Assembly: GCF_008369445.1 (NCBI RefSeq) | Contig: NZ_VTWH01000003.1 | Span: forward strand, 310,001 to 374,000 | From: Aureimonas fodinaquatilis | Lineage (GTDB): Bacteria; Pseudomonadota; Alphaproteobacteria; Rhizobiales; Rhizobiaceae | Reading direction: 5' to 3' | Length of the DNA stretch: 64,000 nt | Shown: positions 42,009 through 49,731 of the stretch, piece after piece | Layout: every line of letters starts with the position of its first letter | Position numbering within the stretch: the first letter of the stretch is position 1 | Translations under genes and position numbers: made by a program | The notes under the pieces: model-generated | Told to the model about the DNA's origin: nothing | What the model saw: the letters and a program-made list of their open reading frames with translations, nothing else | Databases searched by the model: none

Positions 42009-43169
42009 ATGACAACCAAACGCTATCCTATCGGTATATTGTTTTCATCGACCGGCTCGTACGGCGATGTTGCCCGGACTATGCGCAATGGCGCCATTCT
42101 GGCGTGCGAGCAGATTAACAGCAGCCAGGAGTTCGATTTTCGTCTGGAGCCCATCGAGGCAAATCCGGGAGGAGATCTGACCGCCTATGTGCCTGCGGTC
42201 GAGGCCATTCTGGCACGCGGTGCACGGCACATTGTCGGCTGCTACACGTCATCTAGCCGCAAGGAGGTTATTCCCACCCTTGAAAAGCGTGATGCGCTTC
42301 TGTGGTACCCGGCCCACTATGAGGGGTTCGAAAGCGCGTCCAACGTTATCTACACTGGCGCAGTGGCCAACCATCATATTGTGCCGATGGTTGATTACCT
42401 GATGCAGCACGTCGGCAATCGCGGCTTTTGCATCGGCTCCAACTACATCTGGGCATGGGAAAGCAACCGCGTTCTGCGTGAAGAGTTGACCGGGCGGGGC
42501 GGTTGTGTGGTGGCAGAGCATTATCTGCCGGTGGGTGAAGTGGATATGGATCGGATTATCGATGCCATATTCCAGACCCAACCGGATTTCATTCTCAACT
42601 CGCTGATTGGCGATTCCGCTTATGCCTTTTTCCGGCAGTTTCGCAGTGCCTGCCAGCGGCGGGGGATAGATCAGGTCAGCCGTTTTCCGGTTGCAAGCTG
42701 CAATCTTTCTGAACCCGAACTGGCCGCCATCGGTCCTGGCGCCATTGATGGGCATCTGAGCTCCAGTGTTTATTTCGCCTCCATTTCGACCAGCCGCAAC
42801 CAGAGCTTTGTTGAAGACTACAATCTGGCTTTTTCGGGCGAGCCTTGTGTTTCGGCCGAGGCTGAGGCCGCCTTTATCGCCGTACGTCTTCTGGCGGAGG
42901 CTTTACACCGGGCCGGAACTGATGAAATCATGCATGTGCGCGCCTGCGCATCGGGGCAGAAAATTGCTGCTCCGCAGGGTGATGTCTGGCTGGATCAGGA
43001 GACATTGCACGCGTTTCTGACGCCACGCATCGGCCGTTCCCGAATGGACGGCCAGTTTGATATTCTGGTTGAAGCGGCGGCACCGGTAGCGCCGGACCCC
43101 TATCTTGTTCACAGTACACCAACACTTGCGCCAACGTCCGGCCGCCCTGTTCTGAGGATTGTGACATGA
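42009..43169 (+). CDS. AmiC-like cytosolic amide sensor (periplasmic-binding-protein fold)
   Basis: 386 residues from ATG at 42009; an ATG at 41889 would add 40 residues without similarity. It has the type I binding-protein fold seen in AmiC/UrtA: YPIGILFSSTGSYGDVARTMRNGAILA (read in two parts), GCYTSSSRKEVIPTLEKRDALLWYP near residue 87, GSNYIWAWESNRVLREEL near 145, and NSLIGDSAYAFFRQF. No signal peptide is present, as for AmiC, which binds amides in the cytosol and holds AmiR inactive. The next gene, overlapping by four bases, encodes an ANTAR protein, which makes a sensor role far more likely than transport. Confidence 0.9.
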   Translation: MTTKRYPIGILFSSTGSYGDVARTMRNGAILACEQINSSQEFDFRLEPIEANPGGDLTAYVPAVEAILARGARHIVGCYTSSSRKEVIPTLEKRDALLWYPAHYEGFESASNVIYTGAVANHHIVPMVDYLMQHVGNRGFCIGSNYIWAWESNRVLREELTGRGGCVVAEHYLPVGEVDMDRIIDAIFQTQPDFILNSLIGDSAYAFFRQFRSACQRRGIDQVSRFPVASCNLSEPELAAIGPGAIDGHLSSSVYFASISTSRNQSFVEDYNLAFSGEPCVSAEAEAAFIAVRLLAEALHRAGTDEIMHVRACASGQKIAAPQGDVWLDQETLHAFLTPRIGRSRMDGQFDILVEAAAPVAPDPYLVHSTPTLAPTSGRPVLRIVT

Positions 43170-43843
43170 CATTGATCCGTCCGGTGCAGAATTTCAGCCA
43201 ACGGCGCGGGTGCATTGCCTCGCTGGATGGCCGTGCGCTGGAAACACTGTCTGTCACCTTGCCTCGGCTTGGGCTGGAGGTGCAGCATCTGGTGCTGGAT
43301 GATACTGGCCGCTTGCCGGAATTTGATGTTGCGCGGGACATTCTGTTCGTTGATGGCGATCTGAGCATGCTGCGGCACATCAGCTTCGGCGGCCCTGGCT
43401 GCCACCCGCCCGTGCCCGTCATCGGGCTGGTTGGCGTGGAGGCGCCAAGCCGCCTGCGTGCATTGATGGAAGTCGGGGCAACTGCGTTTCTTTCCAAGCC
43501 GGTTCACGCCGGTACGGTGTTTTCCTCTCTTTACCTTGGTGTCAACGAGTATGCCCGGCGGTCGGCCTATCTGGCCGCAATCGACGAGCTTGAAAGCCGT
43601 CGCCGCAGACGCCGCCATGTCATCAAGGCGGTGACGCATACAATGCGCATGAACCGGATTGATGATGACGCTGCCTTCGCCTTGCTGCGCAGGGAAAGCA
43701 TGCGATCACGCGTCAGTCTGGAAACCTACTGTGAATACGTCGTTCAACGGAGCACGGCGAAGCATGACCGCGGTGAACTTTTTCGCGATTGTGAGGAAAG
43801 CGGAAAAGCTCTGATTGCAGGCCGGCAGGCCATCGCGGACTGA
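43166..43843 (+). CDS. AmiR-like antiterminator with ANTAR domain
   Basis: 225 residues. The N-terminal half is a degenerate receiver-like domain (DILFVDGDLSM, VPVIGLVGVEAPSRLRALMEVGATAFLSKP), followed by a basic helix ELESRRRRRRHVIKAVTHT and a C-terminal ANTAR domain (DDDAAFALLRRESMRSRVSLETYCEYVV). ANTAR domains bind paired RNA hairpins and stop transcription termination. In the Pseudomonas ami operon AmiR is released from AmiC by amides. It precedes the amide importer, its likely target. I could not point to a certain ANTAR RNA target in the 133-base leader after it. Confidence 0.92.
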   Translation: MTLIRPVQNFSQRRGCIASLDGRALETLSVTLPRLGLEVQHLVLDDTGRLPEFDVARDILFVDGDLSMLRHISFGGPGCHPPVPVIGLVGVEAPSRLRALMEVGATAFLSKPVHAGTVFSSLYLGVNEYARRSAYLAAIDELESRRRRRRHVIKAVTHTMRMNRIDDDAAFALLRRESMRSRVSLETYCEYVVQRSTAKHDRGELFRDCEESGKALIAGRQAIAD

Positions 43844-43902
43844 CGCATTTCCCGTTGAGGCCTGATCGCTTCGACACCAGGGCAATGCACAAAGCAAGCA
43901 GT

Positions 43903-43942
43903 AGGGCGTTGCAGACGATCGTGAGATCGCGTGAGGCGCTCT
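43903..43942. repeat. Palindromic intergenic repeat, copy 4, in the leader of the amide importer operon
   Basis: AGGGCGTTGCAG (43903-43914) opposes GTGAGGCGCTCT (43931-43942) with several G-T pairs, around GATC-GTGA-GATC. The GTGA loop on a five-pair CGATC/GATCG stem is a GNRA-type tetraloop in RNA. It ends 34 bases before the importer gene start and may have been adopted as a regulatory hairpin. Confidence 0.6.
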
Positions 43943-43976
43943 AAGATCCGAACCATTCAAATTCAGGGGTACTTCA

Positions 43977-45209
43977 ATGAAGAATTGCGCAAAAAGCGCC
44001 ATGACAGCGCTCGCCCTAATTTTGGCTACGTCCAGCGCCGGCCTGGCTCAGGAAGCCATCAAGCTGGGTGTTCTGGAAGATCAGTCGGGAGATTTTGCTG
44101 CGGCAACCGCGGTCAAGGTCCACGCCATTGAACTGGCTGCAGAGGAAATCAATGCCGCCGGTGGTATTGCCGGGCGGCCTCTGGAGCTGGTGGTCTACGA
44201 CACTCAGTCCGACAATACGCGGTATCAGGAGTTCATGCGCCGCGTGTTCCAGCGCGATAAGGTGGACGCGGTCTTTGCCGGCTTCTCATCTGCCTCGCGT
44301 GAAGCATACCGCCCGATCGTCAACCAGTTCGACGGGCTGGCCTTCTATAACAACCAGTATGAAGGCGGCGTTTGCGATGCCAATATGATTGTTACCGGCG
44401 CTGTGCCGGAGCAGCAGTTTTCGACCTTGATTCCCTGGATGATCAAGGAATATGGCCCGAACATCTACACGATTGCCGCCGACTACAATTTCGGCCAGAT
44501 TTCTGCCGAGTGGGTGCGCAAGATTGCCGAGGAAAACGGCGGCAAAATGGTGGGTGAAGAGTTCATCCCGCTGGGTGTATCCCAGTTTTCCCAAACCATT
44601 CAGAACATCCAGCAAGCCAAGCCGGATGTTGTGGTCACTCTGCTGGTAGGCACTGCACAGGCATCTTACTATGAGCAGGCTGCCGCCGCCAACCTGAACC
44701 TGCCAATGGCATCTTCGGTCAATGTCGGGCAGGGTTATGAGCACAAGCGCTTCACCCCGCCATCGCTGGCCAACATGTTTGTGACCACCAACTATATTGA
44801 AGAGGTGGACACTCCGGCCAGCAAGGCATTTGTGGAAAAATTCCGCGCCAAATTCCCCAATGAGCCATACATCAATCAGGAAGCTGCAAACTCCTACATT
44901 GCGCTGAACCTGTACAAGCAGATGGTCGAGCGGGCCGATGGGTCAACCAAGCTGGAAGATCTGCGCAAGGTAATCGCAGAGGGTGATGTCTGCTTCGACG
45001 GCCCATCCGGCAATGTGTGCCTGGATCCGAAAAGCCAGCACATGTCGCACACAATTTATCTGGCCAAGGTCAATGACGATCACTCGATCAGCTTCCCGAC
45101 GGTGTGGGAAGACAGCAAGCCCTATTGGCTGGGTGAGGCTGGCTGCGACCTGACGCTGGACGACCCGAGCGCACAATACACGCCTTCCAGCCCGCCACCA
45201 GCGCGCTGA
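43977..45209 (+). CDS. Urea/short-chain-amide ABC transporter substrate-binding protein
   Basis: 410 residues with a signal peptide (cleavage near AGLA, residue 24). The mature protein has the UrtA/FmdD layout: IKLGVLEDQSGDFAAATAVK, ELVVYDTQSDNTRYQEFMRRVF near residue 70, FYNNQYEGGVCDANMIVTGA near 122 and NFGQISAEWVRKIAEENGG near 170. The Cys in the EGGVCD loop is also present in urea/amide binders. It works in the periplasm with the two permeases and two ATPases encoded next. Downstream formamidase-like and nitrilase genes point to amides rather than urea. Confidence 0.93.
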   Translation: MKNCAKSAMTALALILATSSAGLAQEAIKLGVLEDQSGDFAAATAVKVHAIELAAEEINAAGGIAGRPLELVVYDTQSDNTRYQEFMRRVFQRDKVDAVFAGFSSASREAYRPIVNQFDGLAFYNNQYEGGVCDANMIVTGAVPEQQFSTLIPWMIKEYGPNIYTIAADYNFGQISAEWVRKIAEENGGKMVGEEFIPLGVSQFSQTIQNIQQAKPDVVVTLLVGTAQASYYEQAAAANLNLPMASSVNVGQGYEHKRFTPPSLANMFVTTNYIEEVDTPASKAFVEKFRAKFPNEPYINQEAANSYIALNLYKQMVERADGSTKLEDLRKVIAEGDVCFDGPSGNVCLDPKSQHMSHTIYLAKVNDDHSISFPTVWEDSKPYWLGEAGCDLTLDDPSAQYTPSSPPPAR

Positions 45210-45222
45210 TCGGCTAAAGGAA

Positions 45223-45249
45223 GGCTGCCGGGGCACGGTTCCGGCAGCC
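45223..45249 (+). promoter_or_regulatory. Intercistronic hairpin between binding protein and permease genes
   Basis: GGCTGCCGG (45223-45231) pairs perfectly with CCGGCAGCC (45241-45249), loop of nine bases. It lies 13 bases after the binding-protein stop and 43 before the permease start, without a T-run. Similar hairpins follow other binding-protein genes here. Confidence 0.7.
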
Positions 45250-45292
45250 ATTCATCCTGCCAGAAATCCAAGAACAAAGGAGGTGCTTCCCG

Positions 45293-46165
45293 ATGGAAGT
45301 GCTTTATGCGGCCTTTACTTTTATATATCAGGCCGGTGATGCTTTCGCCTTTCTGGTGTTGTCTGCCTGCGGGCTGGCGGTCATTTTCGGCATGATGGGC
45401 GTCATCAATCTTGCCCATGGTGAATTCATTCTGTGTGGAGCCTATGTTTCCGCCAGTGCTGCCCGAATGGGCCTGCCGCTGCCGCTGGCCATCCTGCTGG
45501 GCGCGCTGGTTGCCGGTCTGGTGGGCATGGTGCTGGAGCGGCTGGTTATCCGCCATCTCTACCACAGGCCGCTGGATACGATTGTTGCCACGTGGGGCAT
45601 CTCGATGATGGCAACCCAGGGCACGCTGATTTTGCTCGGCTCTACCATGCCCGGCACGGGAACACCGCTGGGAAGCTTTACCGTCGGGGCCTATTCCTAT
45701 TCCACCTACCGCGTCGTGTTGATGGTTGCGGCCCTCGCCACCCTGGCGGCCCTGTGGCTGGTCTTTACCAAAACGCGGTTTGGCCTTTTGTCCCGCGCGA
45801 CAATTCAGGTGCCGCATATTGCCGAGGCGACGGGCGTTAACACCAGCCTGATCTACAGCCTGACATTTGGTCTGGGCGCGGCGTTGGCCGGACTGGCCGG
45901 TGGGCTTTATGCGCCAACCATGACGCTGGTGCCAACCATGGGCGGTGCTTTTGTCGTCGAGGCCTTTGTGACTGTTGTTGTTGGCGGTGCCGACATCTTC
46001 CTGGGTACTGCGCCTGCTGCCGCCATTCTGGGCATCATCAAAGCCGCCCTGACCTCATGGCAAGGGCAACTGGCCGGCCAGATCGGCATGCTGATCTCTG
46101 TCATTATTGTCATCCGCATCCTGCCACGCGGGATTTCCGGATGGATATTGCGTGAAAGGGCCTGA
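45293..46165 (+). CDS. Branched-chain-amino-acid/urea-type ABC permease (UrtB/LivH-like)
   Basis: 290 residues, about eight membrane segments. Start ATG follows a strong AAAGGAGG. Family marks are GLAVIFGMMGVINLAHGEFILCGAY near residue 26 and the C-terminal coupling loop GLGAALAGLAGGLYAP near residue 194, with VVGGADIFLG. It pairs with the next permease to form the import channel for the amide or urea bound by the upstream periplasmic protein. Confidence 0.95.
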   Translation: MEVLYAAFTFIYQAGDAFAFLVLSACGLAVIFGMMGVINLAHGEFILCGAYVSASAARMGLPLPLAILLGALVAGLVGMVLERLVIRHLYHRPLDTIVATWGISMMATQGTLILLGSTMPGTGTPLGSFTVGAYSYSTYRVVLMVAALATLAALWLVFTKTRFGLLSRATIQVPHIAEATGVNTSLIYSLTFGLGAALAGLAGGLYAPTMTLVPTMGGAFVVEAFVTVVVGGADIFLGTAPAAAILGIIKAALTSWQGQLAGQIGMLISVIIVIRILPRGISGWILRERA

Positions 46166-46168
46166 CCC

Positions 46169-47248
46169 GTGTCTTCAACTTCTTCCAAGCCGCGCTGGCT
46201 GACATTGCTGGAAGGGCCGCAGACATTGGGTCGCGGTCCGGGGTTCTGGTCAGTCTTTGCGTTGGTCATCGCCGCAGCCATTGCCTATCCGTCTTTTGCC
46301 GATGGGTATGATGTCGGCAACAATGTCTACTTCTTCAACTGGATATTCATGGCATTGGGTCTGAGCCTGATCTGGGGCTATGGCGGTGCATTGTCGTTTG
46401 GCCAGACCGCGTTTTTCGGCGTTGCCGCCTATGCCTATGGCGTGCTGACGATCAATCTGGGTGACGCCTACGGCCTGACGCTGTTTTCCTTTGTTGCCGC
46501 GGTTGGCGTTTCGGCATTGTTTGCGGCCATACTTGGCTACTTCCTGTTTTTTGGCCGCATCAGCGGGGTGTTTCTGGGCATCGTTACTTTGTCCGTTACG
46601 CTGGTGCTGGAGCGTTTCATGGCGCAGACCGCCGGACCGCAATGGCGAATTGGCGAAGCGCGGCTGAACGGTTTCAACGGAATGGGCGGCATGCCGTCAC
46701 TGACGATTCCATGGCCGGGCGGCGACATCGTGTTGTTTCCGGATGTTCAGCTCTATTACTTCACGCTGGCTTTGCTGGTGGTGGTTTACCTGGCGTTGCG
46801 CATTCTGGTGAATTCCCGCTTTGGCAACGTACTGGTGGCCATTCGCGAAAATCCTGAGCGGGCAGAAATGCTTGGCTATGACATTCGCAAATATCAACTC
46901 GCCGCTTTTGTGATCGGCTCTTCGCTGGCGGGTGTTTCCGGTGTTCTCTACACCTCATGGGGCAACTACATTACCCCTGCTTCCATGGGCATGACTGCCG
47001 CTGCCTTGCCGATTGTGTGGGTGGCCGTAGGCGGGCGCAGCGACCTGACCACAACCCTGGTTGGCACGCTGGTGGTTCTGTTCGGCTTTCAGGCACTCAC
47101 AGTCTATGGCAGCCAGTATGCACTGATCGTGATGGGTCTTCTGCTGGTGATCACCGTTCTGGTTGCACCAAATGGCCTGATCTACGGGCTGGCATCTCTC
47201 ATGTCCGGCCGGTTACGCCGGCGCAATGCTGCGCGGGAGGGGCTGTAA
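46169..47248 (+). CDS. Branched-chain-amino-acid/urea-type ABC permease (UrtC/LivM-like)
   Basis: 359 residues starting with GTG at 46169, three bases after the upstream stop. About ten membrane segments. Marks are LSLIWGYGGALSFGQTAFFGVAAYAYG near residue 65 (read in parts), the EAA-type loop VAIRENPERAEMLGYDIRKYQLAAFVIGSS near 225 and VGGRSDLTTTLVG. The insert with RIGEARLNGFNGMGGMP resembles UrtC rather than LivM. The stop overlaps the ATPase start. Confidence 0.94.
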   Translation: MSSTSSKPRWLTLLEGPQTLGRGPGFWSVFALVIAAAIAYPSFADGYDVGNNVYFFNWIFMALGLSLIWGYGGALSFGQTAFFGVAAYAYGVLTINLGDAYGLTLFSFVAAVGVSALFAAILGYFLFFGRISGVFLGIVTLSVTLVLERFMAQTAGPQWRIGEARLNGFNGMGGMPSLTIPWPGGDIVLFPDVQLYYFTLALLVVVYLALRILVNSRFGNVLVAIRENPERAEMLGYDIRKYQLAAFVIGSSLAGVSGVLYTSWGNYITPASMGMTAAALPIVWVAVGGRSDLTTTLVGTLVVLFGFQALTVYGSQYALIVMGLLLVITVLVAPNGLIYGLASLMSGRLRRRNAAREGL

Positions 47249-47964
47249 TGGCTATTCTGGAAACACGCGAACTCAACAAATGGTTTGGTGGTCTGCATGT
47301 GACCGGCAATGTGGATTTCACGCTGGAACAGGGCGAAATCCATTGCCTGATCGGCCCCAACGGGGCGGGAAAAAGCACGTTTTTCCGGCTCATTCTGGGT
47401 GAGCACCTGCCGACCAGCGGCACCATTCTTTACGCTGGCGAAGACATTACCCATGCCAAGCCATTTCAGCGGATCGGCAAGGGTATCAGCGTCAAATTTC
47501 AGGTGCCTGGCATCTTCAAGGCACTGAGCGTGCGCCACAACCTGACAATTGCCCTGCAGGACCACTATCCTGTTTCCCGGCTGGATGAAGAGATCGATCG
47601 GCTGCTTGAGTTTCTGAAGCTGACCGAGGCACAGCGGCAACTTGCCGGCAATCTGAGCCATGGCCAGAAGCAATGGCTGGAAATCGGCATGGCAATTGGC
47701 CTGAAGCCGCGCTTGTTGCTGCTGGATGAACCAACAGCCGGCATGACACCGGATGAAACCTTTGCCACCGGCGAGATGGTGCAGGAACTGAACCGGCAGG
47801 GCGTTACCGTTCTGGCGGTGGAGCACGACATGGCCTTTGTTCGGCAGATCGCCCAGCGGGTGACAGTTCTGCATTTCGGCAAAATTTTCGCACAGGGCAC
47901 AATCGACGAGATCGTGGCGGATGAACGCGTGACGGCCATCTATCTGGGAGAGGCACATGCGTAA
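47248..47964 (+). CDS. ABC transporter ATP-binding protein (UrtD/LivG-like)
   Basis: 238 residues from ATG at 47248, sharing its A with the permease stop. Walker A GPNGAGKST near residue 34, the LivG-type motif GKGISVKFQVPGIFKALSVRHNL, signature LSHGQKQWLEIGMA near 137, Walker B LLLLDEPTAGMTPDET, H-loop EHDMAFVRQIA. LSHGQ replaces the common LSGGQ, as in UrtD. It overlaps the second ATPase gene by eight bases. Confidence 0.95.
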   Translation: MAILETRELNKWFGGLHVTGNVDFTLEQGEIHCLIGPNGAGKSTFFRLILGEHLPTSGTILYAGEDITHAKPFQRIGKGISVKFQVPGIFKALSVRHNLTIALQDHYPVSRLDEEIDRLLEFLKLTEAQRQLAGNLSHGQKQWLEIGMAIGLKPRLLLLDEPTAGMTPDETFATGEMVQELNRQGVTVLAVEHDMAFVRQIAQRVTVLHFGKIFAQGTIDEIVADERVTAIYLGEAHA

Positions 47965-48673
47965 CGAAGTTCACCTCAACACGGTTGGCCTCTGGTCGGG
48001 CTATGGTGGAAAACCGGTTTTGCAGGGTGTCGACATGGACATTCGCAAAGGCGAAATTGTTGCCGTGATCGGCCGCAACGGCGTTGGCAAATCCACCTTG
48101 ATGAAATGCCTGATCGGGCTTTTGCCTTCCGTTCAGGGTTCTGTGGTGTTTTCAGGCAAGGCAATGGACCAGATGAAGGCACATCACCGTGCGCGTCTGG
48201 GCATTGGCTATGTGCCGCAGGGCCGGGATGTTTTCCCGCGAATGACAGTCATGGAAAATCTTCTGGTTGGCCAGTCTATCAGCGGCAAGACGGCATCCGC
48301 GCAACTGATCGACCAGATCTTTTCCTATTTTCCCATCCTGGCCGAACGGCGCGACCAACGCGCCGGGACAATGTCCGGTGGCCAGCAGCAGCAACTGGCC
48401 ATAGGCCGGGTGTTGATGGGGTCGCCGGAACTGATTTTGCTCGACGAGCCATCAGAAGGCATTCAGCCCAACATTGTGCAGGACATTTCCCGCATCATGG
48501 TTGAGCTGAACCGGACGACAGGCGTGACTGTGGTTTTCGTCGAGCAGAATATCGAGATGATCCGCTCAATGGCGCAGCGTTGCTATGTCATGGACAAGGG
48601 GCGGATCACCCAGGAAATCATGCCGGATGTGCTGGAAGACCGAAGCGCGGTGCGCCGGTTTCTGGCGGTTTGA
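47957..48673 (+). CDS. ABC transporter ATP-binding protein (UrtE/LivF-like)
   Basis: 238 residues. Walker A GRNGVGKST near residue 37, IGYVPQGRDVFPRMTVMENL near 78, signature MSGGQQQQLAIGR near 136, Walker B LILLDEPSEGIQPNIV, H-loop region FVEQNIEMI. GRNGVGKST and GRDVFPRMT are typical of UrtE. It is the last gene of the five-gene importer; a formamidase-like gene follows after 31 bases. Confidence 0.95.
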   Translation: MRNEVHLNTVGLWSGYGGKPVLQGVDMDIRKGEIVAVIGRNGVGKSTLMKCLIGLLPSVQGSVVFSGKAMDQMKAHHRARLGIGYVPQGRDVFPRMTVMENLLVGQSISGKTASAQLIDQIFSYFPILAERRDQRAGTMSGGQQQQLAIGRVLMGSPELILLDEPSEGIQPNIVQDISRIMVELNRTTGVTVVFVEQNIEMIRSMAQRCYVMDKGRITQEIMPDVLEDRSAVRRFLAV

Positions 48674-48704
48674 ACTTACTTTCAACAAGCAGGGAGGCTC
48701 TATC

Positions 48705-49703
48705 GTGAGCTGGCTAGAACAATCCATTATGGCGCGCAAAGGCGTAGCGGGCGGCAAGGCAGGCCAGACCCACAGCATCACCGAGGCGGAGCAGGGCAAG
48801 TATCACTATGTCTACAGCGCCTTTTCCGAGCCGGTGCTGCGGGTTGATCCGGGTGCGGTGATCGTGGCTGAAACGCATGATGCGTTTGAGGGTGCCATTC
48901 AGAATGAAACCGACAAGCCGAGCGAGATTCTGAATTTTCCCTACCTGAATCCGCAGAACGGCCCGATCTATATCAACGGTGCCCAGAAGGGTGACTGCCT
49001 GGCAGTTTATATTCACAGTGTTGTGCCACGCGGACCGCAACCGCGCGGTACCACCGTCATCATGCCGGAATTTGGCGGTCTGGTGCCAACCGCGGATACT
49101 GCGCTGTTGACCGCACCATTGCCTGAAAAAGTGCGCAAGCTGAATGTGGACAAGGACGAAGGCATCGTCTGGAACGACCGCATCACCCTGCCTTACGAAC
49201 CATTCATCGGCACGATTGGCACTGCGCCGGAGATCGAGGCCATTTCCTCTCTGGTTCCGGATTACTACGGCGGCAACATGGATCTGCCGGATGTTGCGCC
49301 GGGCGCGGTCGTCTATCTGCCGGTCAACACCGAAGGAGCCTACCTGTTTCTGGGCGATTGCCACGCTGCGCAGGGCGATGGCGAATTGTGCGGCGTGGCG
49401 GTGGAACATCCGACCGTTACCACGGTGCAGGTGGATTTGATCAAGGGCTGGACCATACGCTCACCCCGGCTGGAAAATGACACGTTCTATATGACGGTTG
49501 GCTCTTCCCGCCCGATGGAAGATGCCGCGCGCGGGGCCTATCGCGAACTGATCCGCTGGCTGGCTGCTGATTTCGGTTTTGATGAAATCGACGCCTACAT
49601 GCTGCTGACGCAGTGTGGGCGCATCCGGCTGGGCAACATGGTGGATCCAAAATACACGCTGGGTGCATCCATTCTGAAATCCATTGCGGGCAGCCCGCGA
49701 TAA
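48705..49703 (+). CDS. Acetamidase/formamidase-family amide hydrolase
   Basis: 332 residues from GTG at 48705 with AGGGAGG eight bases upstream; ATG at 48729 is an alternative. Family marks: VDPGAVIVAETHDAF near residue 46, NPQNGPIYINGAQKGDCLAVYIHSV near 78 (in parts), PEFGGLVP, DYYGGNMDLPDVAPGAVVYLPVN near 186 and LGDCHAAQGDGELCG near 211. The conserved Asp/His/Glu residues of the metal-dependent active site are present. It probably frees ammonia from formamide, acetamide or a similar amide taken up by the importer. It is somewhat shorter than classical FmdA (about 400 residues). Confidence 0.93.
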   Translation: MSWLEQSIMARKGVAGGKAGQTHSITEAEQGKYHYVYSAFSEPVLRVDPGAVIVAETHDAFEGAIQNETDKPSEILNFPYLNPQNGPIYINGAQKGDCLAVYIHSVVPRGPQPRGTTVIMPEFGGLVPTADTALLTAPLPEKVRKLNVDKDEGIVWNDRITLPYEPFIGTIGTAPEIEAISSLVPDYYGGNMDLPDVAPGAVVYLPVNTEGAYLFLGDCHAAQGDGELCGVAVEHPTVTTVQVDLIKGWTIRSPRLENDTFYMTVGSSRPMEDAARGAYRELIRWLAADFGFDEIDAYMLLTQCGRIRLGNMVDPKYTLGASILKSIAGSPR

Positions 49704-49731
49704 CAGAAACGACTTCATTTTCGGAGTGAAC

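Noticed and set aside
43844-43976. ANTAR target hairpins for the AmiR-like protein in the importer leader
   Set aside because: The clear hairpin here is a copy of the GATC palindromic repeat with a GTGA tetraloop, not paired hexaloops with A1 and G4. A weak stem with loop AGTAGG (43895-43913 region) has A rather than G at loop position 4. No terminator with a T-run follows.
46957-47247. Longer start for the UrtD-like ATPase
   Set aside because: The frame is open upstream but inside the permease gene; the ATP-binding fold starts at ATG 47248.
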